Numbered from the stretch's first letter, positions 1 through 11,390 are shown. The stretch: 64,000 nucleotides of DNA from Medicago truncatula (GCF_003473485.1 NC_053047.1:8323001-8387000); one strand, 5' to 3'. Made by a program: numbers and translations. Notes: generated by a model from the letters alone, not told the origin.

Positions 1-51
1 CATAATAAAACATATTTTAGCCAAACTATTACTTCATTCATTACATATCTC

Positions 52-184
52 ATTTTTTTTTGTCTTTCACTGTAGGCAATCACCACCTGAAACTCACGCA
101 TAACTGTGAGATCCCGAATTCAAACCCAGGTGAAGATGTCCATCAGCCTAACAATATCGGCATTTGCGGGTTGAGCTAGGACTT
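52..184 (-). repeat. tRNA-derived SINE, minus strand
   Basis: Read on the minus strand, the segment starts AAGTCCTAGCTCAAC (A-box-like), has a B-box-like GGTTTGAATTC about 45 bases on, and ends in an A-rich tail (the T run at 53-60 on plus). A second member with the same start and the same internal ATTGTTAGGC lies at 35491-35620. It is a repeat and not a tRNA gene, because there is no cloverleaf. Confidence 0.6.
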
Positions 185-641
185 ACATTACTCTAGATAT
201 AAACTAAATAATTTAAATCAACACGCATCCTAAATCCGAAATAAAAATCATTCACTCAGTATTATCACTAAATTTCACTCCAAATCTCAAACAATATATT
301 CCCAATACAAAAAAAAACAAAAAAGACAAAAAAAATCAAAGATTCACATCATTCATAAACTACCTTAGCAAATACACTAATTTACTCACGAATCTATCTC
401 GTCAATGAATAAAATTACAACTAATAAAACGCTAAATAAAATCACTATATATGAAAATAACGATTTGAATTCAGTAGTTAGTACCAAAGTGATGATTTTT
501 AGTAGCAAATGCGAAACTAAGCAAAATTAGGGCAAAAAATTGAAATAATCCGAAATCAAAATTGGAAATCGATATATGAGTATGAGAAATGAAAAACTTA
601 AAGCTAAAAAGTAGTGAATAGATCCAAATCAAAGTGATAGC

Positions 642-672
<31 letters not shown>
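642..672. repeat. (GA)n microsatellite
   Basis: About 15 uninterrupted AG units abut the splice donor of the minus-strand first exon. On that strand they form a CT tract just inside the intron. Confidence 0.95.
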
Positions 673-673
<1 letters not shown>

Positions 674-678
674 CTTAC

Positions 679-880
679 GAAATGGAAGCGCGATTGGGAA
701 GAGGATCGAATCGGAGAGAGAAACTGCAGAGAGAAAGAGAGAAGTTGGTGATTGAAGAAGAGTCAATTGGGACTTGGGAGGTGTTTGGGAACGAAAAAGG
801 CTTAACGCTTCTAGCGTTGTAGCCACTAGAATCGATTATGGGCTTTTTGGTCTTATTCGTGAAGATGAAGTGAAAGCCCA
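679..880 (-). promoter_or_regulatory. Promoter and untranslated first exon of a cytochrome c1 paralogue
   Basis: The region aligns with 28591-28742. Both have a first exon ending near CGCTTCCATT / TGCTTCCATT before a GTAAGY donor, both have a CCAC-AGAAT stretch, and both carry site II motifs (TGGGCT at 839-844; AGCCCA at 875-880). Site II elements are known in promoters of plant nuclear genes for respiratory-chain proteins. Open reading frames in this exon (up to 68 codons on minus) look like low-complexity leader and not protein. The gene body would continue leftwards out of the window. Confidence 0.55.
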
Positions 881-1464
881 AACACTAATTTACTTTACAC
901 AACCCCAATCAATCTATTAAATCACGAATCGTTTAGAAGAACTCTTTACACAATCCCTATCAATCTATTAAATCATGAATCGTTTAGAAGAACTCAAATT
1001 AGATTTGTGTGAAGAATTTTTTTTTTGTCGAACTTTACTCATCTCTAGGTCAAATTTAGAATTTCTAAAATCCTTTTTATTAAAAACCGGTGGATTAACA
1101 TAACAAAAATAGGGTCTTGTTAACAGGTGTCCTAAGGACACATGTTAAGGATTTAAAAATAGAAATAATTAGTAAATTTTATGAGAAAAAATTACTTTTT
1201 AAAGTTTCAATGCATTTAATGCACCATTTTCAAGACAAAATTTCTTATTTAGACTTCTTAAGAAGTGTCTTGAGAGCACTTATTAGTTTTTCCAAAAAAA
1301 ATATTATAAATAGCATGAAATAACAAATACCGATGGGTTAATGCAATTTCAACTATTAATTTGTTTACAAGTAGCTAACTATGCCTTATTTGTTTTTTAG
1401 TTTTCCTTAGGCCTCAAGATGCGGAGGGACCAACCTTCGGGACAAATACGGTTGGGATACCATT
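881..1464. other. AT-rich intergenic stretch
   Basis: No gene recognised. A 36-base stretch around 885-920 is repeated almost exactly around 941-990 (CAATCCCTATCAATCTATTA and flanks), a small local tandem duplication. Confidence 0.6.
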
Positions 1465-1747
1465 GGGTTAATCGTACTTTACCCCTTGTAATATATGTTA
1501 TTTCGGGGTTTGATCATTGTAAAAAATTTATTTTGGTTTTTGTCCTTGTAAAATTATTTTTTTCCAGAATACCCCTCTAATAGGCCATTCAAAAACCAAA
1601 ATTTATGGAAAAAAAATCTAAAAATGGCCTATTAGAGGGTATTTTAGAAAAAAATAATTTTACAAGGACAAAAACCAAAACAAAATTTTTACAGGGGTCA
1701 AACCCGAAAATACCATATATTACAAGGGGGTAAAGCACGATTAACCC
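1465..1747. mobile_element. Foldback MITE with about 130-bp inverted arms
   Basis: The left arm from GGGTTAATCGTAC is matched by the reverse complement of the right arm, ending at 1747 in ..GATTAACCC. Internal shared blocks include TTTTGGTTTTTGTCCTTG and TAATAGGCCATT. The arms nearly meet at about 1600. No coding capacity. Confidence 0.85.
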
Positions 1748-1790
1748 GGTGTCATTTAGAGGAATTAAACAGTATTTGTTACGCATCTAG

Positions 1791-2347
1791 TTATTTCTCT
1801 TTAATTAATAAAAATGTTGTCTCTTGTTCGAAAGGATGTACCAACAAAATTTAAAATGGGTTAACGTGATTTCAACTATTTAAATTAAGGTTTGATTGGA
1901 CACTTGATCCTTAATTAATTTATGTGTTTCTTTTTAAACCCATAACTTCTAAAACGTCACTTTGGTCCTTTAAATATGTTTTCTGCGAGTTGATTTAATC
2001 CCTTTTTTATAAATTTTAATCCCAAATATATATGGTAGACGAACATTGTATATGTTCACCATAGAACTTATTAATTTTGTTAATTATAATCCTTTGATCT
2101 TTTCTCATAAAGAAGATCATCAATCATAGCGGTCTTCTATTTCATCTTTTGAAATAGTAAATATTAATGTAGTTACTTTTTCATGGGATTAATGTAGTTA
2201 ATTTAATTTAAATAGCTTTTTTTTAAGAAACTTTAATTTAAATAGTTGAAATCATATTAATCCATTTTAAATTCTATCGGTTATTTTTTCTTCCTAATAG
2301 GTGCATCTTTTAGAACAAGAGACTTTTGTTAATTAAAGAAAAATAAC
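1791..2347. mobile_element. Foldback element with about 110-bp inverted arms
   Basis: The left arm begins GTTATTTCTCTTTAATTAAT and contains TTTCAACTATTTAAATTAA. The right arm (2228-2347) is its inverted copy. The roughly 340-bp spacer has no gene. It lies 43 bp from the previous foldback. Confidence 0.75.
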
Positions 2348-2465
2348 TTGTCACGTAACAAAGAACGTCTAACTTCTCAAAATTACTACACAATCATACT
2401 CATTTTCAAGGTTGGTCCAACACATCTTCAAGCAAATTTAAATAAAAATGAGTCCCAAGTACACA

Positions 2466-2562
2466 AATATATATGAAAATTGTTGTTCTCGCATCAAAAT
2501 TTGCTAAGAAAACACATGGAAATGACTTAAATAACTCTAATAGTAGTTAACCGTTCCAAATA

Positions 2563-2624
<62 letters not shown>

Positions 2625-2792
2625 TAAGTGTCGTTGGATTTTTTTTATTTTTATATATGTATATTTGGAACAACAGTTAACTGCCGCCGCGAAAAGAGCG
2701 AACAATAGTTAACTATTCTTATGGTTATTTAAGTCATTTTGATGAAATTTTTTAGCAAATTTTCATCTGGGAGCAACAATTTTCAATATATA
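2466..2792. mobile_element. Inverted-repeat element built around an AT microsatellite
   Basis: Arms of about 95 bp (2466-2565 and 2640-2792) share, inverted, TGAAAATTGTTG, AAAATTTGCTAA, AATGACTTAAATAAC, AGTTAAC and GTTCCAAATAT. The centre is an AT run (2566-2620). No coding potential. Confidence 0.75.
2566..2620. repeat. (AT)n microsatellite
   Basis: Pure AT dinucleotide run at the centre of the inverted-repeat element. Confidence 0.97.
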
Positions 2793-3021
2793 GTGAAAAG
2801 TACTTGGCCATAAATTAAATGAGCATTGCCCGAAAAGGAACATAGGAAAATTTGAATTTCAAATTGTAGTGTTTTATGAGATGATTTATCATGTTAAATA
2901 TTTCAAACATTGATCATTCTTTAAAAGAAAAAAAAAAGTAATGCAAAAATGTAAAGGTAACATAACATAATAAAAAAGATAATAATAAGGGAAGAATGGA
3001 ATAAACCTAAGATAATAATGA

Positions 3022-3520
3022 ATGTAACATAATGTGGAATTTGATTATAGAAAGGAAGATGGTGAATTTGTTTGAAGAGGTGACAGTTTTCTCCATCTCT
3101 AATTATTTTCTCTGCTTGTTTCCTCTCAATCTATATGCTACTATGTGATTTTGGTATAATGAAATTATGGTCATATTTACACTCAATTTTAGGTTAAATT
3201 CTATGTGAGATGAAGAAAAAGCCAAATGAGAAATGGCTTAAGGTGACATAGGCTCGTGGTGTTTGTTGATATTTTTGCAGAGTAGAGAGAGCACAATAAT
3301 GGAAAAAGAGAAAAAGTGAATGAGAAAGATTAAATTGGATGATTTTGAAAATGGAAATAAATAAATAACTGTTTGGTTGTGTATTGTCCTCTTTATTTTC
3401 TTTTTCTTTTTTTCCTTTGGCATGTGCTACAATCTATATCGACTAACACAAACTACCTTGTCAAGAAAGAACATTACCATTTTCCATTGAACTAGTGTTT
3501 GGTGTCACGTTTATAAAATT
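3022..3520 (-). repeat. Duplicated block, copy A
   Basis: Nearly identical over about 480 bp to 17547-18030 (copy D) and more weakly to copies B (10075), C (13182) and E (22137). On minus each full copy has a TATA-like TATAAATATGACC region, then a short reading frame beginning MEKTVTSSNKFTIFLS in this copy. It looks like a duplicated promoter plus leader or first exon of an unknown minus-strand gene. No downstream coding exon is evident here. Confidence 0.7.
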
Positions 3521-4980
3521 GATTTTAATTGAATGAATTTTTAAAACGGGTTCTTGCTAAAATTGAGTTAAAGTTAAAGTGGTTTATATTAGAATATGTT
3601 GTGCATGGGTGAGTTGAACAATAAATTTAATTTCAAGTTCTAATCAATTATTGTGACAAAATCAATTTTCATCACAATAATCACTTTTAACATATGCAAA
3701 AGTGAATCAAACATACATTAAACCTCTATTTGTATGAAGGTAAAAAATCAATAGATAAAGAGGGCGAGTTTAGTTTTGTGACGAGTACAAAAACAATAAA
3801 TTATAATTCAATATTGAAATTGAAAATAGATAAACAATTATGAGAAATGAAAAATTTAGATCTGAAAAATGGTGAATCAAATATATATCTATAAAATCAA
3901 ATGGCTACCAAAAATACTTCACTAACCCTCTATTTCCATTTTTATTTAACTGTTTTCTGGGGTTATTTCGAGAATTTTAGCTGCCTATTATCACTTATGA
4001 TTCATCCATTTCAACTTTCGACATTTTTCTAATTTTAAGCTTGCTATTCCAACTAATCGTAGGCATTGTACATGAGTTAGTATCGTCTTTTTTAAAACTA
4101 AAACACTGATTTTGAGGAAACGCATAGCAATGCAGCCTATTATCCACCCCTACCTTGGCATGCAAGCGTTTACTTGGGTTGCTAAAACCAACATCTCCTT
4201 CCCAACATACACACGTACTCATACTTTACCAAAAACACTTTCTCCTTCCCAATCTACGTACCTACTTCATCGGTTCCATGAAGCTTCAACCAAATTGCCT
4301 TGTTGGGAGATTGATTCCAGGTTTTAAAACTCAAACATCCAACTCAATGCATGGTATATGCTTTGATTTTTTTTTCCGATTCCATTGTATTTTGCTTGCA
4401 TGGTGTTTTTTTTTTTTTTTTTTTTTTTATATCTTTACACTGAAGAACTCTATATTTCAAATGCATGTTTTTAAAATCATTGTTTTTTTTTTTTGTTTAT
4501 GCTGAAAATTGTTGTTCTATGTTTATTTTATATCCTTCAAGTGAAGACCTCTAAATCGTTCATTTTTGGTTGTTAGGTTTATAAAATCGTTGATTCTAAG
4601 TACATGTTTAAAAATCGTTTTTTTTTCTTTCAAAATCGTTATGTTTTAAAAGGTGAGTTGAATATCATGTTTTTATGAAAGTCACCATGTGTTAAACTTT
4701 TTATGAACTTCACCAGTTTTTATAGCAACATCGCCTTTATGGTTTATTTTTTTTATGTGTTCACAAAGATTCACATCTCCATGTTTTTAAATGTTTCATG
4801 AAAATACTTTAAAAAAACATATAGATTTGAGATTAAAATGAAGTCTAATGAAACTTCATCGGATACATCTTCTACGTAAAGTACGTTTTTTAAAAGCATT
4901 TCCATTAGACTTCATTTAAGAAGTTTCATCTAAAACTTTCATCTTGCATTTATATCCTAAACATTATTCTTAAACATATC
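3521..4980. other. Intergenic, no recognised gene
   Basis: The segment 3490-3720 belongs to a dispersed family also seen at 10680-10960, 18010-18210, 29030-29150 and 39540-39730 (AAATCAATT motifs). 4400-4640 is T-rich. An inverted pair (AATGAAGTCTAATG / CATTAGACTTCATT) lies at 4836-4918. Confidence 0.5.
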
Positions 4981-4991
4981 ATTGCATTTCT

Positions 4992-7426
4992 ATGCATAAG
5001 ATGGAAGACCGTGTAGTAAATTCTCGTCCTTTTGATGAGATCAAAGACATTGGTGATTCCAAGGATGTATGGACATTGTCTGTTAGGATTGTTGATATTT
5101 GGCTGTTATCAACAAATGAAAGCAAGAATATTTTGAAATGGTCATTATGGATGCACATGTATACTATTTACTTCACCTTTGATTTCAATGAAGTCCAATT
5201 ATTTCACCCAACTAAAGTGTTTCTTTAATATGCAGGGTGATAAGATTAAGCTTATTGTCCCTAGAGAATTCCTTTTCCGAGTTTAAAGAAATTCCGCATT
5301 ATAATGGAACCTATGAAATTCCGCATTATGGTCAACAACAATGACATTGTGGTCAAAGCTTCTATGCATCCATACAAACTCATTGCCACAGGTGTCGCAA
5401 TCATCGCTAAACAAGATTTCCCATCAATTCCTTTGGGGAAATGCTTGATGGGGAATACATAACATATTTGTTAGTGGGTAGGTATTTCCTATAACACCTT
5501 CTTTCTTTATTTCTTACAAACTATTTAGGTTCTCCGTTATTCTTATTTTCTTTAAATTCTATTGAATCCTTTGAGAAAGTTACCAATGTAAACATGAGTG
5601 GACCCAAACTCAAATCTATTACATTTTTACTAAAAGATACTAAGTATTATCAACTTTGTATCTGTTTATATCACTCATATATCAATGTTAGTTCACTATT
5701 ATAACATGGATCTGCAAAAAAAAAAATTATTGTAGTTCCAATTTGCTTCACGCATGTGGAACGATTGTGCCAAGCAATTTTCAAATGCTTTCTGACAATA
5801 TCTACATTGACCATATCTACATTGTTATCAGATAAGCAAGGGTTAAGGCAACACAATGTATTTATACCAATATATATGCTTATCATTATTAATTTGCATC
5901 TCTCTCTTATCATTTATCATTTAAACTCATATACTATTAAATGTGTCTTAGACAATTATCCTCTTGGTTTCACAAATACCTGGGATGGAATTCAAGTTCT
6001 GTTTAATCCTTATTTACCTCAAGTCAATGACTTCAAAACTAGGTAACTCATATTTACTTATTACAAATTAATTATTGTATCTTTTTCTTCATTGATTCGC
6101 ATTTGTTCCATCAATGCAGGTTTGAAGTTCTTCCAATTGATAATGATGCTCCAACTCAGAGTGCTTCCTGATTTACTCAAGGTTCTCAATTTTCACAACC
6201 ACCTAATATCATGTCCATAGTTACATTTCTGAGTTTTTTTCTTCAGAAATAAATAAAATCCAGAATGTATGTATCGTTGTTACTAATTTCATACATCATT
6301 GTTTAATTTATACATTATATATCATTCAATTTCTACTATTGTTGAACATATCATTTCTTAATTTGTTTATTATTTCACGAAACCATCTATGTCACTATTG
6401 CAGAGATAAAAAATTGAATGCCACCCGATATGGATAGACGTATGATGGATGTAAAGACTGTACCAAAGTTTGCAACTTGGAAAATGGAAAATACACATGT
6501 ATGGATAACCACAAAAATGATAAGGCCATTCCGAGGTATTTATTTATGGAGCTTTATTAGGCAACTATCAAGAAATCACCACAATTGTATTCATTGTTAA
6601 TGACCTAAATAAAATGTTCTACTTGTTCAAAAATAATACAAGATGGAGGTGCAAGCTTTGCATAAGTTTGATAATGCTAGGTTTCCAGTATGTGATATAA
6701 ATTATGCTTCAATCTTGGGCATCTCTGCTGTAGATTTGCGTGACCAAATGATTAAGGTATGTGAACCTAACTATATATATTTAGTATATTATATTGCTCA
6801 AAATATTTGGCACGCAACTCCCCCAGAAGCTAAATTTAGTGTCTGTTTGTTTGCCTTGGAGAAAGCAACCAACATGAACCTTTAACATATTTACGTTGAG
6901 ACTGACTCTCTCAGTGTGCTCAAAGCTTTCAATACACAGGTTGGTGTGCCTTGGAGGATGCAGGCTAGATGGCATAATTGTATGCATTACTGCAAGCAGA
7001 TCAATTGCTCTTTTTCTCATGCGCTCAAAGAAGTCAACTTAGTGGCTGATACTTTGGCCAAAAATGGCCAAAGCCTTGCTTTGTACTCTTCACAATGGTG
7101 GGATCACCCCCTCCCTTTGTAGCCACCTACCTTTATAGGGATTCTCTAGGGCTGCCTTTTACTAGATTTTCCATGGATTAATTTTGTATATGGTTCATGC
7201 CTCTCCTGATTTCATTTATTTCATTGTCTAGCTTTATAAAAAAAAATAAAAATAAATCTAGACTGGTCATACCAATCCAAGAACCTATCCTAAACTTCTA
7301 GATAAGCTTCTATTTAAGAAGAAAGTTTCTAAAGTCAAAGCTCAGCCTGGCTCAAATCCATGTTCTATGATCCTAATTAGTAATGGCGAGCAATTGTTGA
7401 AAAAGTATAATGAAGTTCTTCAGTAA
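4992..7426 (+). pseudogene. RPA1-like (replication protein A large subunit/DUF223) pseudogene
   Basis: Translated pieces on plus, in order, match plant RPA1-like OB-fold proteins. They are an N-terminal FDEIKDIGDSKDVWTL block (about 5030-5080); FEMVIMDAH then GDKIKLIVPREF across an intron; MHPYKLIATGVAIIAKQDFP (about 5370); LFNPYLPQVNDFKTRF (about 6000-6120); a DBD-C zinc-finger-like YDGCKDCTKVCN..GKYTC (about 6440); LGISAVDLRDQMIK ending at a GTATGT donor (about 6757); and a C-terminal PKLLDKLLFKKK..EQLLKKYNEVLQ ending at 7426. Several breaks are visible: a stop just after PREFLFRV, a local duplication of a GAAATTCCGCATTAT unit, and frame changes between pieces. I infer a decayed gene and not a spliced functional one. 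RPA1-like genes are numerous in legumes and also ride in Helitrons. No Helitron ends were found. Confidence 0.7.
6788..7250 (+). mobile_element. LINE fragment: C-terminal RNase H domain and tail
   Basis: The coding remnant reads ...HATPPEAKFSVCLFALEKAT, then ETDSLSVLKAFNT, CSFSHALKEVNLVADTLAKN and SSQWWDHPLPL before a stop at about 7122. This is the typical C-terminal RNase H region of plant L1-type retrotransposons, with the acidic and H..N..AD.LAK signature visible. An in-frame stop interrupts it after NMNL. An A-rich tail follows at 7220-7255. It lies in an intron of the RPA1-like pseudogene, in the same orientation. Confidence 0.8.
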
Positions 7427-8118
7427 CTGTTACTACCCATATACAAGCATGAACATCAACTTAGATATTGTGTCCCTAGCATGTTTTCTTTGTTTGATAT
7501 TGTTTGGTGAAGTTGATTTTTCCATCTTGTTTGTAGTATCAATAATTTTGTATATACTTATTTTTTATCTCCTTACTTAAGTTGTTTCTTTCTCCGCATA
7601 TGTATGTTGTCCCAATTAGATTTTCATTTTAGTTATGATATCTATTAATATTAGATTTCTCTTTTTAATATGTAAGTTACTTTTCTAATTTGAAGAATGA
7701 TTCTTATAAATCATAGTTTTAATCCTCAATTCTGCTTTCATTATTATCAAGATATACACCATCTTGGAATATAGAGGAACACGTGAGGTTGGAAAATAAA
7801 CACTCCTAGATCAATTGATGCTTAAAGTTAACTTTGATGTGTTAGGTTTTACCGAAACAAAACGAAATAAGATTATGGCTGATGAAGATGTTCAATGATG
7901 GTGAGGGAAGATAATAGTGCCAGTGAGATTAATCCAACTGACATTGCCATCATTTCCACACCATCCTAGAACATTTTGGTTAGTTAGAATCTTATTTGTT
8001 CTGATTCGGTCAAGCCCAACACATCATTCTCAACCATAGGCATAAGCCGGTGCAAGATAGTCAAATTTTCAACCATACCCATTCTATGATATTCCAATAA
8101 TTATCTTCATAATAATGA
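7427..8118. other. Intergenic, partly a duplicated block
   Basis: No gene. 7990-8118 is homologous to 15905-16015, including a degenerate LINE reverse-transcriptase-like fragment on minus (ILHRLMPMVEND here, ILHRLMLRVKSN there). Confidence 0.5.
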
Positions 8119-8127
8119 TAAAAGAAA

Positions 8128-9040
8128 GGCTTAAATATGTATTACCTCCCTGCAATTAGGGGTCGTTTAAAAATTGGTCCCTATAATCGTTAATCCTTGC
8201 AAATTACCCTTGCATTGTTTAATCATTTAAAATTTCGTCCCTTAACCCACTTAATGACCGACACGTCATCAAATTAACAAAATGGCATGGGAATGGACAA
8301 AAATACCCTCATCCTTCTTCATCTTCATTGAATTCATCTTTTCTTCTTCTCCCTTCTTCGATTTTTTTTTTCTTCTCCCTTGAATCCAAACTCAGATTTG
8401 ACCTCAAAACAGGAGCACAATTCATTCAAAACCAAGGAAGAATTCACTCAAAACAGGAGCACAATTCATTCAAAACCAATCCGCTGGTAATTCATTCAAA
8501 ACCCTAGACTATGGTACCTTCAATTCACTCCTCAAAGACCTTGATCTTGAAACTGAATTTGAAATTGCATTTGAAATTGGATTAAACGAAACTTTGACTG
8601 AGTTTTTGTGTTTGTCGTAATAATACAAAAGTGAAGCTTGAGGTAGCATTTTCATTTTGCTTTTGCTGCTGGTTTCTGGTTTGTGTTGTGTCAGGTTGAA
8701 TGGGGAAGATGAATTGAGAAGAGGGAGTGAAGAATTGAGGAAGGAGGAAGAGAAAGAGGAAGGTGCGTGAGGTGTGGAGAAGAAGAAAAGATGAAGTTCA
8801 ACCAAGGAAGAAGGTGCGTGAGAGGGAAAAGGAAAGGGAAAAGGAAGAAATTAAAGCAGGGGTATTTTGGTCTTTTCGCAAGTTACATCAGCTAATCAGC
8901 GACGTGGCAATAATTAACTGGGCTCAGGGACCAAATTTTAAATGATTAAACTTTGCAAGGGTAATTTGCAAGGATTAGTGAATACAAGGACCAATTTTTA
9001 AACGACCCCTAATTGCAAGGATGTAATACATATTTAAGCC
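8128..9040. mobile_element. Non-autonomous Mutator-like element with 9-bp target duplication
   Basis: Terminal inverted repeats of about 130 bp start GGCTTAAATATGTATTAC on both sides. The 9-bp direct repeat TAAAAGAAA flanks it exactly (8119-8127 and 9041-9049), which is the duplication length typical of Mutator elements. The homologous block at 15.9-16.1 kb lacks the insertion. The interior (about 8290-8880) holds no transposase. It has a purine-rich segment, a 23-bp direct repeat at 8411 and 8455, and a 98-codon minus-strand reading frame (8509-8805) of unknown origin that could be a captured gene fragment. Confidence 0.9.
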
Positions 9041-9742
9041 TAAAAGAAATGATTACTAAACCCTATGATTTCAAAGAACCACTGTTCACATTAGAAATCG
9101 TCCTTTACACGTTAAAACATAAATTTAATAGTAAGAAAAATGGTTAAAATGAAAATCTAATTTTGAACATAAATGTGGAGAAACACCTTCAAAAACCGAG
9201 ATGAAAAAAATTAGTGTTATACAAAAATTAGTGATACTACAGACAATATGCAAAAACCAAAGTCACTAAACAACATCAGACAAAACTTGCAAAGGGGCCA
9301 CAGTAAATAAATGAAAAAAAAGAACCAACGGTAATTCTAAACACAGAAAGAGTACAACACACCAGAGAACTAAAGCAAGATGAGAAGAAACACAAATTTG
9401 ATATGTTTTTTGCTTTTTTGATGTTTGAGTTAGTGTGAGAAAATTGTTTGGTTTGTTCAAGAAAACGATTATGTACTAGTGAGGTCCAATTTATTTTTGT
9501 AGAAATTGGCCATGGAGTGAAAATGGTCACCGAGGAATAATATGTATAGTAGTAGTAGTAAACAAAATAAAACATATAACAATAATAAATATTTTTTATC
9601 AAATAATAATCAAGATGTCTTAATATTTTATAAAAAAAAAATAAAGATATCTTTATCTTTATTCTAATGTAATAAAATTAGGGTTCAAGATTAGAAATGC
9701 ATCAAATTAGAAATGAGAATCAAAATAGTGTTCAGCATTTAA
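9041..9742. other. Duplicated non-coding block
   Basis: 9060-9440 is homologous to 16020-16350 (shared AATGTGGAGAAACA, ACTACA..AGATGCAAAAAC and TGAGTTAGTGTGAGAAAA). A similar tail occurs at about 16860-17120. No coding sequence recognised. Confidence 0.55.
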
Positions 9743-9926
9743 AAAAAGAGAAAATTTAGATACAATTCCTTAGGTGCTTTTCGTATGGTTCTTAACTAAA
9801 AATACATATTTTTTGGATATAACAAACTTTGAGAAAATTATGGATTTAAGGAAATCACGGTGAATTTAGTTAAGAACCATACGAAAAGCACCTAAGCAAT
9901 TGTACCTAAGTTTTCTCCTTAAAAAA
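9743..9926. mobile_element. Short hairpin MITE
   Basis: Arms of about 54 bp. The core TTAGGTGCTTTTCGTATGG plus TTCTTAACTAAA is perfectly inverted, with a spacer of about 70 bp. No coding capacity. Confidence 0.85.
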
Positions 9927-11390
9927 GTTGTTCAAAGTATAAATCATACACACACGCGAATCCTAATCAAAAACATAATAAAAAGGAATCATGAGTGGAC
10001 TTAACCTAAGTGATACAAGAGTTAAAACTTAAAACAATCAATGAAAAAAAAGAAAGAGGAAATAAACAAAAATTGAGGAGTTTAATTGAAGAAAGGAAGA
10101 TGGTGATTTTGTTTGACGAGGTGAGAGTTATTTACTCTCTTCATATGTTTCCTCTCTATCTATATGTTACTATGTGATTTTAGTATCATGATATTTTGGT
10201 CCTATTTATACTCACTCAAATTAGATTAGGTTGTTTGTGAGATGAGGAAGAAGCCAAATGAAATTCTGCAGAAAATGCAAAGGGGTGAGTCCACATATTA
10301 GAGAGGAACACAAAAATGGAAAAAGAGAAAAAGTAAATAAGAAAGATTAAATTGGATGATGCTAAACATGGGAGTACGTAAATAAAATAAGTAAATAAGA
10401 AATATTAAATTGGATGATGCTAAAGAGAAAAAGTATCATGATATTTTTTTTTAAGTCTCTTGCTTTATTTTCTCTTCCATGTGCCACCTTCTATGTTTAC
10501 TTGGATTTTAGTTGAATGACTTTGGAGGTAGGTGACTTTAGTGTATTTAAGAGATTGGTGAATGCTTAAAGTAAAAGATATATGAACAAAGTCATCAAAC
10601 TCATATTTACTCACATACATAATAGCCAATGAAATAATATTTGATTTTGATTAAAATTGATTTGAATATTTTGTATATATTTATTTAAAAGTGAGTTGAA
10701 CAATAAACTTTAGTATAAAAATCACGTTTAGACACAAAAGGTACAAATTATAGTTCAAGTTTATAAACAATTCTGACAAAAATTGATTTAAAAGTGGCTT
10801 GAAGTTCAAATGTAAAGAATATATTTATATAAAAATGAATTGAACAATAAATTTAAGTATAAAATTCAATTCTAAAATAAAAAATAACTCCAATTTAAAA
10901 TCCATTTTGAAGACAAATTCAAATTTACTTGTCAAAATCAATTTTATATATCTCTAGTCAATTTTAACTCATCAATAAGTGAATTCACTTTAGATAAAGA
11001 TAGTGAGTCTAATTCACTAATTTTTTTTTGTTTGTAAAAACAAAATGTATATTAAAACAGAACAATAATGGCATAAGATATGCCAAATACAACTCCAAGT
11101 CCAAATAAATTCAATACAACCTAAGATAAACACTCAATACAAAAAACAATAAGGTAAACCCCAAATACAACAGAAAACAATGTTGTAGACAACATCAATT
11201 CCAATTAAGAGCTGAAAACACAACATAATATTCAATCTAGAAGCAATTAAATCAGTAACACAGTCTTGGGATATAGCTCTTCGTCGCGAATGCAAACAGA
11301 CACAGCAAAGAATAACAAAAATTCGTCACACTCGTATAAAGGACTAGAATTGTGAGATTCAACAAACACACGACACACCAAAATTATGGA
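9927..11390 (-). repeat. Duplicated block, copy B, and flanks
   Basis: 10075-10500 matches copies A and D of the five-copy block (GAAAGGAAGATGGTGA.. and GGAAAAAGAGAAAAAGTAAAT). A short internal tandem duplication (AGAAAGATTAAATTGGATGA) lies at 10340-10430. 10500-11390 has no recognised gene; 11030-11330 is A-rich. Confidence 0.5.

Larger units (their letters stand above)
1..678 (-). other. Partial first intron of an off-window cytochrome c1-like gene
   Basis: On the minus strand this follows a splice donor GTAAGC (673-678) of a first exon homologous to the untranslated first exon of the intact cytochrome c1 gene at 28.6 kb. There the first intron is about 1.6 kb long, so the coding part of this left-hand copy would lie beyond base 1. 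Apart from the SINE I see no coding sequence here. Whether the off-window copy is alive cannot be told from this window. Confidence 0.45.

Noticed and set aside
641..881. Minus-strand proteins of 61-68 codons
   Set aside because: Built on the GA/CT microsatellite and leader sequence; better explained as an untranslated first exon.
4155..4505. 116-codon plus-strand open frame
   Set aside because: Runs through poly-T stretches (strings of Phe); low-complexity, no domain.
4992..7426. Helitron carrying RPA1
   Set aside because: No TC...CTRR termini with a 3' hairpin were recognised, and there is no Rep/helicase sequence.
8509..8805. 98-codon minus-strand frame as an independent gene
   Set aside because: It lies wholly inside the Mutator-like element and is Ser/Phe-rich; kept only as a possible captured fragment.
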